Shown piece by piece: positions 45,899 to 53,916 of a stretch of 64,000 bases of DNA. Numbering within the stretch: position 1 is the first letter of the stretch; every line of letters begins with the position of its first letter. The position numbers were made by a program, and so were the translations under genes. Below the pieces are notes generated by a model, which was given only the letters and a program-made list of their open reading frames with translations, was not told the origin of the DNA and searched no databases. Source of the stretch: an uncultured Eubacteriales bacterium (lineage in GTDB: Bacteria; Bacillota; Clostridia; Oscillospirales; Acutalibacteraceae); NCBI GenBank assembly GCA_934457095.1, contig CAKSHJ010000004.1:36096-100095 (forward strand), read 5' to 3'.

Positions 45899-47152
45899 AT
45901 GTATCGGGATATGATGGACACCATTGGCTTTGTGGAACGGTATGATGCGGAAATTGGAGCGGCAATGGGGAAAGAATTGAAGCGGCAGCAACGCAATTTG
46001 GAGTTGATTGCTTCGGAAAATATTGTTTCTCCGGCGGTAATGGCGGCTATGGGCAGTATTTTGACCAATAAATATGCAGAGGGCTATCCCGGCAAGCGGT
46101 ATTACGGCGGCTGCGAATTTGTAGACATTGTGGAAGAGATTGCGCGTAAGCGTGCCTGTATGTTATTTGGTGCAGAACATGCCAATGTACAGCCGCATTC
46201 CGGTGCGCAGGCCAATATGGCCGTGTATTTTGCGTTTTTAAAGCCCGGTGATACCGTAATGGGTATGAATCTTTCGCAGGGCGGGCATTTGACCCACGGT
46301 TCACCGGTGAATATGTCGGGTAGTTATTACAATTTTGTGGAATATGGTGTGGATGCTGTGACACACCGTATTGACTATGATAAGCTGGCAGAGCAGGCGC
46401 AGTCAGTCAAGCCGAAAATGATTGTAGCCGGTGCCAGCGCATATGCTAGAATCATTGATTTTAAACGTATGAAAGAAATCGCCGACAGCGTTGGTGCAAT
46501 GCTCATGGTAGACATGGCGCATATTGCAGGATTGGTGGCGGCAGATATGCATCCCAATCCCGTAGAATGGGCGGATATTGTGACCACTACTACGCACAAA
46601 ACATTGCGTGGTCCGCGCGGCGGCTTGATTTTGTGCAAAGAAGAATACGCAAAGGCAGTGGATAAGGCAATTTTTCCCGGTATTCAAGGTGGTCCGTTGA
46701 TGCATGTGATTGCCGGCAAGGCGGTTTGTTTGGGCGAAGCCTTAAAGCCGGAATTTAAGGCGTATGGTAAGCAGGTGGTAGAAAATGCACAGGCATTGGC
46801 AAACGGACTTACCAAACGTGGTGTAAAATTGGTTTCGGGCGGTACGGACAACCATTTGATGTTGGTAGATTTAAGCGGCATGGAATTGACCGGTAAGGAA
46901 TTGGAGCGTCGTTTGGACGAGGTATATATTACCGCCAACAAAAATACCGTGCCCAATGAGCAAAGGAGTCCGTTTGTGACCAGCGGTGTGCGTTTGGGTA
47001 CGCCGGCTGTGACAACTCGTGGCTTGAAGGAGCAGGATATGGATAAAATTGCAGAATGCATTTCTCTTGCGATTGTGGATTTTGATGGCAATGTGGAGCG
47101 TATTCGCAAAGAAGTACAAAGTATTTGTCAGGCATACCCCTTGTACGAATAA
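45899..47152 (+). CDS. glyA: Serine hydroxymethyltransferase
   Basis: PLP enzyme interconverting serine and glycine and supplying methylenetetrahydrofolate. The 417-aa protein has LELIASENIVSPAVMAAMGS, NKYAEGYPGKRYYGGCEFVD, and the PLP-lysine motif TTTTHKTLRGPRGGLI (K234). GAGGGAG precedes the ATG. Single-gene unit with its own promoter and terminator. Confidence 0.97.
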   Translation: MYRDMMDTIGFVERYDAEIGAAMGKELKRQQRNLELIASENIVSPAVMAAMGSILTNKYAEGYPGKRYYGGCEFVDIVEEIARKRACMLFGAEHANVQPHSGAQANMAVYFAFLKPGDTVMGMNLSQGGHLTHGSPVNMSGSYYNFVEYGVDAVTHRIDYDKLAEQAQSVKPKMIVAGASAYARIIDFKRMKEIADSVGAMLMVDMAHIAGLVAADMHPNPVEWADIVTTTTHKTLRGPRGGLILCKEEYAKAVDKAIFPGIQGGPLMHVIAGKAVCLGEALKPEFKAYGKQVVENAQALANGLTKRGVKLVSGGTDNHLMLVDLSGMELTGKELERRLDEVYITANKNTVPNEQRSPFVTSGVRLGTPAVTTRGLKEQDMDKIAECISLAIVDFDGNVERIRKEVQSICQAYPLYE

Positions 47153-47161
47153 GGTATTTTG

Positions 47162-47189
47162 GAGCGGGCGTTGCGTCCGTTCTTTTTTT
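47162..47189 (+). terminator. Terminator after glyA
   Basis: GAGCGGGCG (47162-47170), TTG loop, CGTCCGTTC (47174-47182), two wobble pairs, then T7. Confidence 0.8.
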
Positions 47190-47225
47190 CGTAGTACAAA
47201 TCACAATAAAAAAGGAGGTGCGGTT

Positions 47226-48500
47226 ATGAGCGCTCCGTTGGCAGATCGATTACGTCCGCAAGTGCTGGACGACGTGGTGGGACAGCGTCATTTATTGGAT
47301 GAGGGTAAGGTTTTGCGCCGGATTATAGATTCCGGGGAGATTCCGAATATGGTATTTTACGGACCTTCGGGCGTGGGCAAGACCACCGTTGCGGCGATGA
47401 TTGCCAAGAAAACTAAGCGAAAGCTGGTGAAATTAAACGGTACGACTGCTTCCACGGCCGATATCAAGGAGATTATTTCCGGTTTAAATACGTTTGAGAC
47501 CATGAATGGAGTATTGTTGTATTTGGACGAGATTCAATATTTGAACAAAAAACAACAGCAAATATTGTTGGAATTTATAGAAAATGGACAAATCACCTTG
47601 ATTGCTTCTACTACCGAAAACCCGTATTTTTATGTGTATAATGCCATTTTAAGTCGCGCTACCGTATTTGAATTTAAGCCTGTACCAAAATATGAGGTAT
47701 ATCGTGCGGTGCAACGCGGTTTTTCAGCAATTGAGCAGGAATTAGGCAAGAAAATCATCTTGGAGGATGGTGTAACAGAGCATATAGCGACTGCCTGTGC
47801 CGGTGATGTGCGTAAAGCAATGAATGCAGTGGAGTTGTGTGCGCTTACGGGAGAGGAAACCGATGAAGGCCGGTATATTACGCTGGAAACAGCTAAGGAA
47901 CTGACTCAGCGCAGCGCTATGCGTTATGATAAGGACGGCGACGAGCATTATGATTTGCTCTCGGCGTTTCAAAAATCTATGCGGGGTTCTGATGCTGATG
48001 CGGCAGTATATTATTTGGCGCGTTTGCTTGCTGCGGGCGATTTGCCGTCGGTTTGCCGGAGGTTATTGGTTTGCGCTTGCGAAGACGTAGGACTTGCGTG
48101 GCCGCAAATCATTCCGATTGTTAAGGCGGCGGTGGATGCTGCTTTACAGGTCGGTTTGCCGGAGGCGAGAATTCCGCTTGCGGATGCCGTGGTTTTGGTG
48201 TGTAACGCGCCTAAATCCAATACAGCGTATTTGGCGATTAACCGTGCTATGGCGGATATTGAAAAGGGTAAAGTGGGCAGTATTCCACGGCAATTGCAAA
48301 ATAAGCATTGCGACGGTGCAGATACAGCGGTAAAGGGACAATTTTACCTGTACCCGCACGATTACCCGAACGGTTGGGTGTTGCAGCAGTATTTGCCCGA
48401 TGAATTAAAAGGAGCTTGTTATTATGAGTTCGGAGAGAATAAAAGCGAGCAGGCATTTTGCCGCTATTGGGAGCAAATTAAGGGTAAAAAACAATCGTAA
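47226..48500 (+). CDS. rarA: Replication-associated recombination protein RarA (MgsA)
   Basis: Clamp-loader-like AAA ATPase acting at stalled forks. ATG 47226 follows AAAGGAGGTG, giving 424 aa. Motifs: LADRLRPQVLDDVVGQRHLL, Walker A YGPSGVGKTTVA (K52), LYLDEIQYLNKKQQQ, IASTTENPYFYVYNAILSRA, and the C-terminal tetramerisation region (MRGSDADAAVYYLARLLAAGD, VGLAWPQ). Followed by a terminator. Confidence 0.93.
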   Translation: MSAPLADRLRPQVLDDVVGQRHLLDEGKVLRRIIDSGEIPNMVFYGPSGVGKTTVAAMIAKKTKRKLVKLNGTTASTADIKEIISGLNTFETMNGVLLYLDEIQYLNKKQQQILLEFIENGQITLIASTTENPYFYVYNAILSRATVFEFKPVPKYEVYRAVQRGFSAIEQELGKKIILEDGVTEHIATACAGDVRKAMNAVELCALTGEETDEGRYITLETAKELTQRSAMRYDKDGDEHYDLLSAFQKSMRGSDADAAVYYLARLLAAGDLPSVCRRLLVCACEDVGLAWPQIIPIVKAAVDAALQVGLPEARIPLADAVVLVCNAPKSNTAYLAINRAMADIEKGKVGSIPRQLQNKHCDGADTAVKGQFYLYPHDYPNGWVLQQYLPDELKGACYYEFGENKSEQAFCRYWEQIKGKKQS

Positions 48501-48543
48501 GCGCACTTTAACAAGATAATATAGAATAACGCCGGAATTTTAT

Positions 48544-48586
48544 AAAGAGTTTTGCAGAGAGCATTCTTTGCAGAGCTTTTATTTTT
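48544..48586 (+). terminator. Terminator after rarA
   Basis: Stem TTTTGCAGAGA against TCTTTGCAGAG with loop GCAT, extended by AAAG/CTTT across a 2-base bulge, then TTTTATTTTT. The apparent TTTGCAGAG direct repeat here is a by-product of this stem. Confidence 0.6.
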
Positions 48587-48614
48587 GCACAGAATTACCC
48601 AACGGAAATATTAT
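48585..48614 (+). promoter_or_regulatory. Candidate promoter for feoAB
   Basis: TTGCAC (48585-48590), 18-base spacer, TATTAT (48609-48614), 43 bases before the feoA ATG. I do not see a clear Fur box. Confidence 0.5.
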
Positions 48615-48656
48615 AATAACAGGAGAAATTCTATTTTTAGAAAAAGGAGCTTTGGT

Positions 48657-48896
48657 ATGAAAACTGAGAATATTCCGCTAAGCGCGTTAGAAGAAGGGCA
48701 GCTTGCTACAGTGCGGCAATTGCTGGTCGATACCGGTATCAGAAGAAGACTGCAGGATATAGGATTGATTGAGGGAACGCAGGTGGAATGTGTACGTAAA
48801 AGTCCTGCGGGAGACCCGACTGCATTTTTTATAAGAGGCGCTGTGATTGCACTGAGACGGGAAGATTCCTCGTTGGTGATGACGCGGTTGTCATGA
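48657..48896 (+). CDS. feoA: Ferrous iron transport protein FeoA
   Basis: 79-aa SH3-like cytosolic partner of FeoB. MKTENIPLSALEEGQLATVRQLL...RRRLQDIGLIEGTQVECVRKSPAGDPTAFFIRGAVIALRREDSSLVM fits the family, including the G-D-P core. AAAAAGGAG precedes ATG 48657. It is 24 bases upstream of the split feoB gene and so forms one feoAB operon with it. Confidence 0.92.
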   Translation: MKTENIPLSALEEGQLATVRQLLVDTGIRRRLQDIGLIEGTQVECVRKSPAGDPTAFFIRGAVIALRREDSSLVMTRLS

Positions 48897-48920
48897 GCAT
48901 AGCAAGGTAGGTGAGGGAAT

Positions 48921-50320
48921 ATGCTTTGGAAAAAAAGCGGAAAAAATCGGCAAAAAGCGCAGCAGTCCTGCGTAAAGCCCGGCAAGGTGATTGCGCTGGC
49001 AGGCAATCCCAATGTTGGGAAAAGCACGGTATTCAATGCGCTAACAGGTTTGAAGCAGCATACGGGAAATTGGACCGGCAAAACTGTGGACAGCGCTTTT
49101 GGAGGGTGTCAGTTTCATAATGAAATGTATACGTTGGTGGATTTGCCCGGCACATATTCGTTAATGGCGCATTCCAAAGAAGAGGAAGTAGCAAGAAATT
49201 TTATTTGCTTTGAACGGCCCGATGCTGTAATTGTGGTGTGCGATGCGACCTGTTTGGAGCGAAATTTGAACCTGGTGCTGCAAACCATAGAACTGACTCA
49301 GCGGGTAGTTGTTTGTGTAAATTTGCTGGACGAAGCCAAAAAGAAACAAATTTGCGTTGATTTGGATGCTTTGTCTAAAGAGCTTGGCGTACCGGTGGTG
49401 GGCACTACAGCAAGAAGTAAAACAGGGCTGGAGGATTTGCTGAAAACTGTAGAGGCTTTGGCAAGAGACCCTGCGCCCGATGCAAAAAAAATAAAATATA
49501 TTGCTCCAATTGAACAGGCTATTTCTAGAATAGAGCCTCATCTTGCACAAAGATTAGGGCAGGAGTGGAATTGCCGTTGGCTGGCGTTGCGGCTAATTGA
49601 GGATGACACCTCCATGATGGAGGAAATTCAACGCTGCACCGGGTATGACCCTGCAAAGGATGCCGTACTTTTACAGTTACTCCGGCGAACGCGAACACTT
49701 CTCAGCAAAAATGGCATTACGCGAGAGAACGTTCAGGATAAAATTGTTGCATGTCTGGTAGTAACCGCAGAGGGAATTTGCGCCGAGGCGGTTTGCTATA
49801 AAAAATGCAATTGCCACAACAGAGACCGTAAAATTGACAAATACCTAACCAACCGTTGGACGGGAATTCCAATTATGGTTGCTTTACTTGCGCTGATTTT
49901 TTGGATTACGGTTTCAGGGGCAAATTATCCCTCTCAATTACTCTCGGAGGGGTTGTTTTGGGTACAGGACCGATTGAGCGATTTTTTTGCATGGATACAT
50001 GCGCCGAATTGGCTGCATGGAGCGTTGGTTTTAGGCGTATACCGTGTACTTGCATGGGTGGTTTCGGTGATGCTGCCGCCAATGGCGATTTTTTTTCCGC
50101 TGTTTACGCTGCTGGAGGATTTTGGATATTTGCCCAGAGTAGCTTTTAATTTGGACCATTATTTTAAAAAGGCGAATACCTGTGGTAAGCAAGCACTGAC
50201 TATGTGTATGGGTTTTGGCTGTAATGCCGCGGGCGTAGTGGGGTGCAGAATTATTGATTCGCCCAGAGAGCGTATGATAGCGATGTTGACCAATAATTTT
50301 GTTCCGTGCAACGGGCGATT
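48921..50320 (+). pseudogene. feoB: feoB, 5' part (G domain and first gate), interrupted by the element at 50319-53161
   Basis: N-terminal two-thirds of the ferrous iron transporter. The G domain has AGNPNVGKSTVFNALTG (K34), DLPGTYSLMAHSKEEEVA and NLLDEA, followed by membrane segments and GCNAAGVVGCRIIDSPRERMIAMLTNNFVPCNGR. After R466 (50316-50318) the frame runs into the element, adds LPPPYKLQQI and stops at 50349-50351, giving a 476-aa product that lacks the C-terminal gate. The missing part is intact at 53160-53900, in the matching frame. So this is an insertion, not decay: no other damage is seen. ATG 48921 follows GGTGAGGG. Confidence 0.93.
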
Positions 50321-50346
50321 ACCGCCACCATACAAATTGCAACAAA
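50311..50346 (+). repeat. Left attachment junction (attL): feoB half-site, TT core, left inverted repeat
   Basis: ACGGGCGA from feoB, core TT (50319-50320), then the left 26-bp arm (50321-50346) beginning ACCGCCACCATACAAA and ending GCAACAAA. The reverse complement of the right arm matches it ungapped at 21 of 26 positions; mismatches are at arm positions 1, 11, 13, 17 and 18. Confidence 0.85.
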
Positions 50347-50352
50347 TATAAT

Positions 50353-51891
50353 TTATTTAGGTGTTTTTAGTGAGAGATGTAGTGTGTCGTTTACCAAAGT
50401 CAGTGCGTCAATGGTCAATGCGGCCCATTCCCGTTTTTGATTCAACGTAAGGTTATTTAAGAATATTTGCGGGGCTTGCAATAAGGTGCTGTATTGTTCC
50501 GGAGTGACATTTTGTTTTTCGGAAACCTCGGTGCATAGTGCCTGTTTTTGCTGCTGCAATTGTAAAAGTTTTTGGTTTAGTATTTGTAAGACTTCCGGAT
50601 TCCAATGACCGGTGGCGATTGCTGTTAGAATTTGCTCGGTTTGTACGGCATTTTCTTTTAAAGCGACTTGCTTTTGCCGGAAAAATATGTTTTCCTTTTT
50701 GGCAATTCGGTGCATTTTTTGCAGGGTATTTTGCCAATTCGCAAGCGGCAAATGCTGTGCCATTGCCAACAAAACCGCATGGTCCACGGCGGGGCCGTTT
50801 ATATTTTTGCATGCGCATGAACCGCCGTTTAATTTTGTTTTACAAATATAGTCGTATAAAAAAGCATGATTACTGCGACTTTTCGCCAACATAGGACTGC
50901 CGCATAAGCCGCAGGTGATTTTCCCGGAAAGCAGGGCGTATTGATTTTTGGTATGAGAGCGTGTTTTGCTATTTTGCAGCAGATATTGCTGTACTTTTAC
51001 CCAATCTGCACCGGATACGATGCCGGGGTGTCGGCCTATCGCGACAATCCATTTGGATTTTGGCAACCGCTTAGCATTATTTTTGTAATCACGCTTATTG
51101 TAGACCAACAGTCCATGGGTTTTAGAGCAGGCAGAGGGGGTAAAACAAACATTTGCCTGTGCTGCGGAAAAATAACGATAGGCATTTTGGTCAGCAATAC
51201 AATAGACTGGATTTTGCAGAATTTGTTTGACGGTGGTAAGGGAAAAGGGTCTGCCGGTACGAGTTTTAAAATACTGCGCATTGACTTGTTTTGCAACAGC
51301 AGTTAATGAGCGGCTTTGTAAAAAAGCTTGAAAGATAGTGCGTACCAACAGGGCTTCCTGCGGCTCCAGTGCAAGCGAGCCTGTTTGATTTTCGGTTTGC
51401 GTTGCAATATAGCCGGTGGGAGCAATGCCACCCAGCCAGCGTCCGCTGCGTGCAAGCATATACATATTGTCCTTTACGCGTTCGGCAATGGTTTCGCGCT
51501 CGAGTTGTGCAAACACCGAGGCAATATACATCATGGCTTTACCCATGGGCGTAGAGGTATCGAATTTCTCCTTGATGCACACCAGCGCAATATTGCGTTG
51601 ATTGAGTTCCTCTAATAAAGCGGAAAAGTCACTGACATTGCGGCTGATACGGTCTAATTTGTAGCAAATTAAATAGTCAAAAGAGTTTGTGCGCAGGTCG
51701 TTTAGCATTTGTAAAAATTGCGGACGCTGGGTATTTTTTGCGGAATATCCTTCGTCGCGGTAAATGTGCAGGCAGGGGGCGCGGTCGGGTATATGTGCGG
51801 AAATATATTGCCGGCACAGCTTGATTTGTGTTTCTATGGATTCTCCGCGCCCGGTAACAACGGATTTGCGGCTGTAAATAGCGATGTTCAT
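50353..51891 (-). CDS. Large serine recombinase (integrase) of the feoB element
   Basis: Site-specific recombinase expected to insert and, with a helper, excise the element. ATG 51891 lies eight bases after AAAGGAGG, giving 512 aa. The catalytic domain starts MNIAIYSRKS (nucleophile S10) and has CYKLDRISRNVSDF and STPMGKAMMYIASVFAQLERETIAERV. It is followed by a recombinase domain (about 155-255), a zinc ribbon (KITCGLCGSPMLAKS...YICKTKLNGGSC), a coiled-coil motif of large serine integrases, and a C-terminal DNA-binding region. Its stop lies 32 bases inside the left arm end of the element, the usual position next to an att site. Confidence 0.94.
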   Translation of the reverse strand: MNIAIYSRKSVVTGRGESIETQIKLCRQYISAHIPDRAPCLHIYRDEGYSAKNTQRPQFLQMLNDLRTNSFDYLICYKLDRISRNVSDFSALLEELNQRNIALVCIKEKFDTSTPMGKAMMYIASVFAQLERETIAERVKDNMYMLARSGRWLGGIAPTGYIATQTENQTGSLALEPQEALLVRTIFQAFLQSRSLTAVAKQVNAQYFKTRTGRPFSLTTVKQILQNPVYCIADQNAYRYFSAAQANVCFTPSACSKTHGLLVYNKRDYKNNAKRLPKSKWIVAIGRHPGIVSGADWVKVQQYLLQNSKTRSHTKNQYALLSGKITCGLCGSPMLAKSRSNHAFLYDYICKTKLNGGSCACKNINGPAVDHAVLLAMAQHLPLANWQNTLQKMHRIAKKENIFFRQKQVALKENAVQTEQILTAIATGHWNPEVLQILNQKLLQLQQQKQALCTEVSEKQNVTPEQYSTLLQAPQIFLNNLTLNQKREWAALTIDALTLVNDTLHLSLKTPK

Positions 51892-51970
51892 GGCAAGGTC
51901 CTCCTTTTGCAGTGTCATATTCACTTTATGCAAAGGGCGGCTTTGTTAAAACAAAATATAAAGTCGCGTG

Positions 51971-51984
51971 ATAGGACGTCCTAT
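51971..51984. promoter_or_regulatory. Perfect 14-bp palindrome between recombinase and small ORF
   Basis: ATAGGACGTCCTAT reads the same on both strands. It sits 80 bases upstream of the recombinase start and 38 bases upstream of the divergent 38-aa gene, so a protein bound here could control both. No candidate repressor other than the element's own proteins is visible. Confidence 0.55.
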
Positions 51985-52021
51985 GGGATACATACGCTGA
52001 AACAAAGGAGGGAATATAGCT

Positions 52022-52138
52022 GTGAAGCAAAATCTGCAAATTACGGTTACGCAGGTGCCCATGACCAAGGAGGAAACAGAGTATTTGCAACAATGGCTGT
52101 ACCGCACTCTTGGCGAGGCAGTCCAGAAAAAGGCATAA
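52022..52138 (+). CDS. 38-aa protein of the feoB element, possible excision helper
   Basis: Short gene divergent from the recombinase: GTG 52022 to TAA 52138, with AAAGGAGGG nine bases upstream, as strong a binding site as any in the window. The product has a likely beta-strand (NLQITVTQVPM) and then an amphipathic helix (TKEETEYLQQWLYRTLGEAV) with a basic end. I recognise no family. Position and size suit a recombination directionality factor or a small regulator; this is inference. A terminator follows at once. Confidence 0.65.
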   Translation: MKQNLQITVTQVPMTKEETEYLQQWLYRTLGEAVQKKA

Positions 52139-52142
52139 AAAA

Positions 52143-52176
52143 GGGCGCTCCCATGGGCAGGGAACGCCTTATTTTT
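52143..52176. terminator. Bidirectional terminator between the small ORF and uppP
   Basis: GGGCGCTCCC (52143-52152) pairs with GGGAACGCC (52160-52168). On + it is followed by TTATTTTTA; on - by a T6 run. It serves two convergent genes. Confidence 0.75.
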
Positions 52177-53005
52177 ATGTGTGAGCGCCGGTAACCGAAA
52201 AGTAAATAATAACGGCGACACCCAGTAAAATGCGGTAGGCACCAAATATTTTAAAGTCGTGCTTTTTAATATATTTCATTAAAAATTTAATGGCAAGCAC
52301 CGAAACCAGAAAAGCTGTCAATACACCGGCAATTAAAATGGCAATTTCCTGCCCGGTATAGGAAAAGCCGAATTTGGCAAGCTTTAATGCGCTGGCGCCC
52401 AGCATAACGGGAATTGCAAGGAAAAAAGTGAATTCTGCTGCCACAAAACGCGAGGCTCCCAGCAATAAGGCGCAGATAATGGTGATGCCGGAGCGGGAGG
52501 TACCGGGAATAAGCGCCAAAAGTTGTGCAATACCAATGATAAACGCCATAAAATAAGACAATTGCGGCAAATCTTGAACTCTGGGCTTGCGGCGGCGATT
52601 GAACAGCTCGACAACAATGAATAGCACGCCGTATACGATTAGGGTAATGGCAATGGTCCAACTGTTAAAGAATAACTCGTTGATTTTATCGTCAAAAATC
52701 AGTCCCACAACGCCGGCGGGAATACACGCGATGAGCACCTTGAGCCACAAAGCCCAAGTTTGTTTGCGTTCTATCTGTGTTTTCTTGGGCGAAAACGGGT
52801 TGAGTCTATGGAAATACAGTGCCAAAACGGCTAAAATGGCACCCAGCTGAATGACCACCATGAACATATCCAAAAATTCCTTAGATACATTCAGTTTGAT
52901 AAATTCATCGACCAAAATCATATGGCCGGTGCTGCTAATGGGCAGCCATTCGGTAATGCCCTCCACGATTCCCAAAAAGATTGCCTTTAGGATTTCGATA
53001 AACAT
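52175..53005 (-). CDS. uppP: Undecaprenyl-diphosphatase (UppP/BacA)
   Basis: Integral membrane phosphatase that recycles undecaprenyl pyrophosphate for cell-wall synthesis; extra copies raise bacitracin tolerance in other bacteria. The 276-aa protein has the two catalytic motifs EGITEWLPISSTGH (residues 15-28) and PGTSRSG (167-173) and about eight membrane segments. AAAGGAG precedes ATG 53005. It lies inside the element with its own promoter, so it is cargo rather than part of the feo operon. Whether a chromosomal uppP also exists is unknown. Confidence 0.94.
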   Translation of the reverse strand: MFIEILKAIFLGIVEGITEWLPISSTGHMILVDEFIKLNVSKEFLDMFMVVIQLGAILAVLALYFHRLNPFSPKKTQIERKQTWALWLKVLIACIPAGVVGLIFDDKINELFFNSWTIAITLIVYGVLFIVVELFNRRRKPRVQDLPQLSYFMAFIIGIAQLLALIPGTSRSGITIICALLLGASRFVAAEFTFFLAIPVMLGASALKLAKFGFSYTGQEIAILIAGVLTAFLVSVLAIKFLMKYIKKHDFKIFGAYRILLGVAVIIYFSVTGAHT

Positions 53006-53064
53006 GTAACAAATTCTCCTTTTCGGTGCAAATTACCGGATTGCTGTGTAATGGTTATTTTTGA

Positions 53065-53073
53065 ATTATAACA
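53065..53073 (-). promoter_or_regulatory. Extended -10 promoter for uppP inside the element
   Basis: Minus strand TGTTATAAT: a perfect TATAAT (53065-53070) with the upstream TG of an extended -10. No good -35 is seen. It lies about 60 bases before the uppP ATG. Confidence 0.5.
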
Positions 53074-53133
53074 TACAGAAGAACCAAAAAGTATTTGTAT
53101 GCGGTAGGGTTTACATTTTTTTTACAATACAAT

Positions 53134-53170
53134 TTTGTTGCTGTTTATGTGGTGGCGGCTTCCCGTTTAT
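53134..53170 (+). repeat. Right attachment junction (attR): right inverted repeat, TT core, feoB half-site
   Basis: The right arm (53134-53159) ends GTGGTGGCGGC, then core TT (53160-53161), then CCCGTTTAT of feoB. The circular form would join right arm, TT and left arm into a 54-bp nearly symmetric attP. The empty site would read AACGGGCGATTCCCGTT with AACGGG/CCCGTT arms. Confidence 0.85.
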
Positions 53171-53900
53171 GATTTCCATGATTTCTATATTTTTTGTAGG
53201 CGGAGCTGCAAGCGGTTTTACCGGTTCATTGCTTTCCACGCTCATATTGACGGGTGTTATTTTGCTGGGCGTATTGCTGACCCTTGCCATGAGCAAATTT
53301 TTATCTAAAACGGTACTCAAGGGAGTGCCGTCCTCCTTTACGCTGGAATTGCCGCCGTATCGCAGACCGCAGTTTGGCAAGGTGATTATACGCTCTTTAT
53401 TGGACCGCACGGTATTTGTGTTGGGCAGAGCGGTAGTAGTTGCAGCGCCAGCTGGGTTGGTGATTTGGCTGCTTGCCAATATTACAGCAGGGGAGGCAAG
53501 TTTGCTTGCGCATTGCGCTGCTTTTTTAGACCCGGTTGGTAAATTATTCGGGCTGGACGGTACAATTTTATTTGCGTTTATTTTGGGATTTCCGGCAAAT
53601 GAAATTGTACTGCCGATTATGCTCATGACCTATATGGCAACCGGAACGCTAACGGAAATGAGTGATTTAACGGCGCTGCGAGAGTTGTTGGTTGCAAACG
53701 GTTGGACTTGGGTTACGGCGTTATGCGTAATTGTATTTTCGTTGGTACATTGGCCGTGTTCCACAACATGTCTTTCCATTAAAAAGGAGAGCAAAAGCCT
53801 AAAATGGACGGCTGTGGGTATTTTATTGCCTACGGTCAGCGGTTTTGCATTATGTTTTATTATAGCCACCTTTGCAAGGGTATGCGGTTTTTTAACATAG
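53160..53900 (+). pseudogene. feoB: feoB, 3' part (C-terminal gate), separated from its start by the element
   Basis: 246 codons continuing FeoB after the insertion: FPFMISMISIFFVGGAASG, then TLELPPYRRPQFGKVIIRSLLDR, ILGFPANEIVLPIMLMTYMATG and HWPCSTTCLSIKKE, with membrane helices typical of the second gate. The open frame extends upstream into the element to about 53061 but without a ribosome binding site or FeoB-like residues. Alone it should not be made as a working protein. Joined to codon 466 of the 5' part it gives a normal 712-aa FeoB. Confidence 0.93.
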
Positions 53901-53916
53901 GTTTCTGTAAAATAAG

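Larger units (their letters stand above)
50319..53161. mobile_element. 2,841-bp serine-recombinase element inserted in feoB, carrying uppP
   Basis: Contents: large serine recombinase (minus), a 38-aa protein (plus) and uppP (minus). Boundaries come from three agreeing observations: FeoB homology stops and resumes at these points; 26-bp inverted repeats (50321-50346 and 53134-53159) lie exactly at the ends; and each repeat abuts a TT (50319-50320 and 53160-53161). Keeping one TT restores feoB in frame as 466 + 246 codons. No DDE transposase, no longer target duplication and no conjugation genes are present. This is the layout expected from serine-integrase recombination at a 2-bp core. Whether it moves or excises today is not shown by the sequence. 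Confidence 0.92.

Noticed and set aside
53061..53159. A new start for the 3' feoB part supplied by the element
   Set aside because: The frame upstream of 53160 is open but has no ribosome binding site, and its residues are Cys-rich translation of the inverted repeat; it overlaps the uppP promoter on the other strand.
50319..53161. Insertion sequence or transposon of the DDE type
   Set aside because: No DDE transposase is present; the only recombinase is a serine type, and there is no target duplication beyond the shared TT.
48921..53900. feoB broken by a frameshift or sequencing error
   Set aside because: The two halves are separated by 2.8 kb with its own genes and terminal inverted repeats, and they join in frame at a TT core; a point error cannot explain this.
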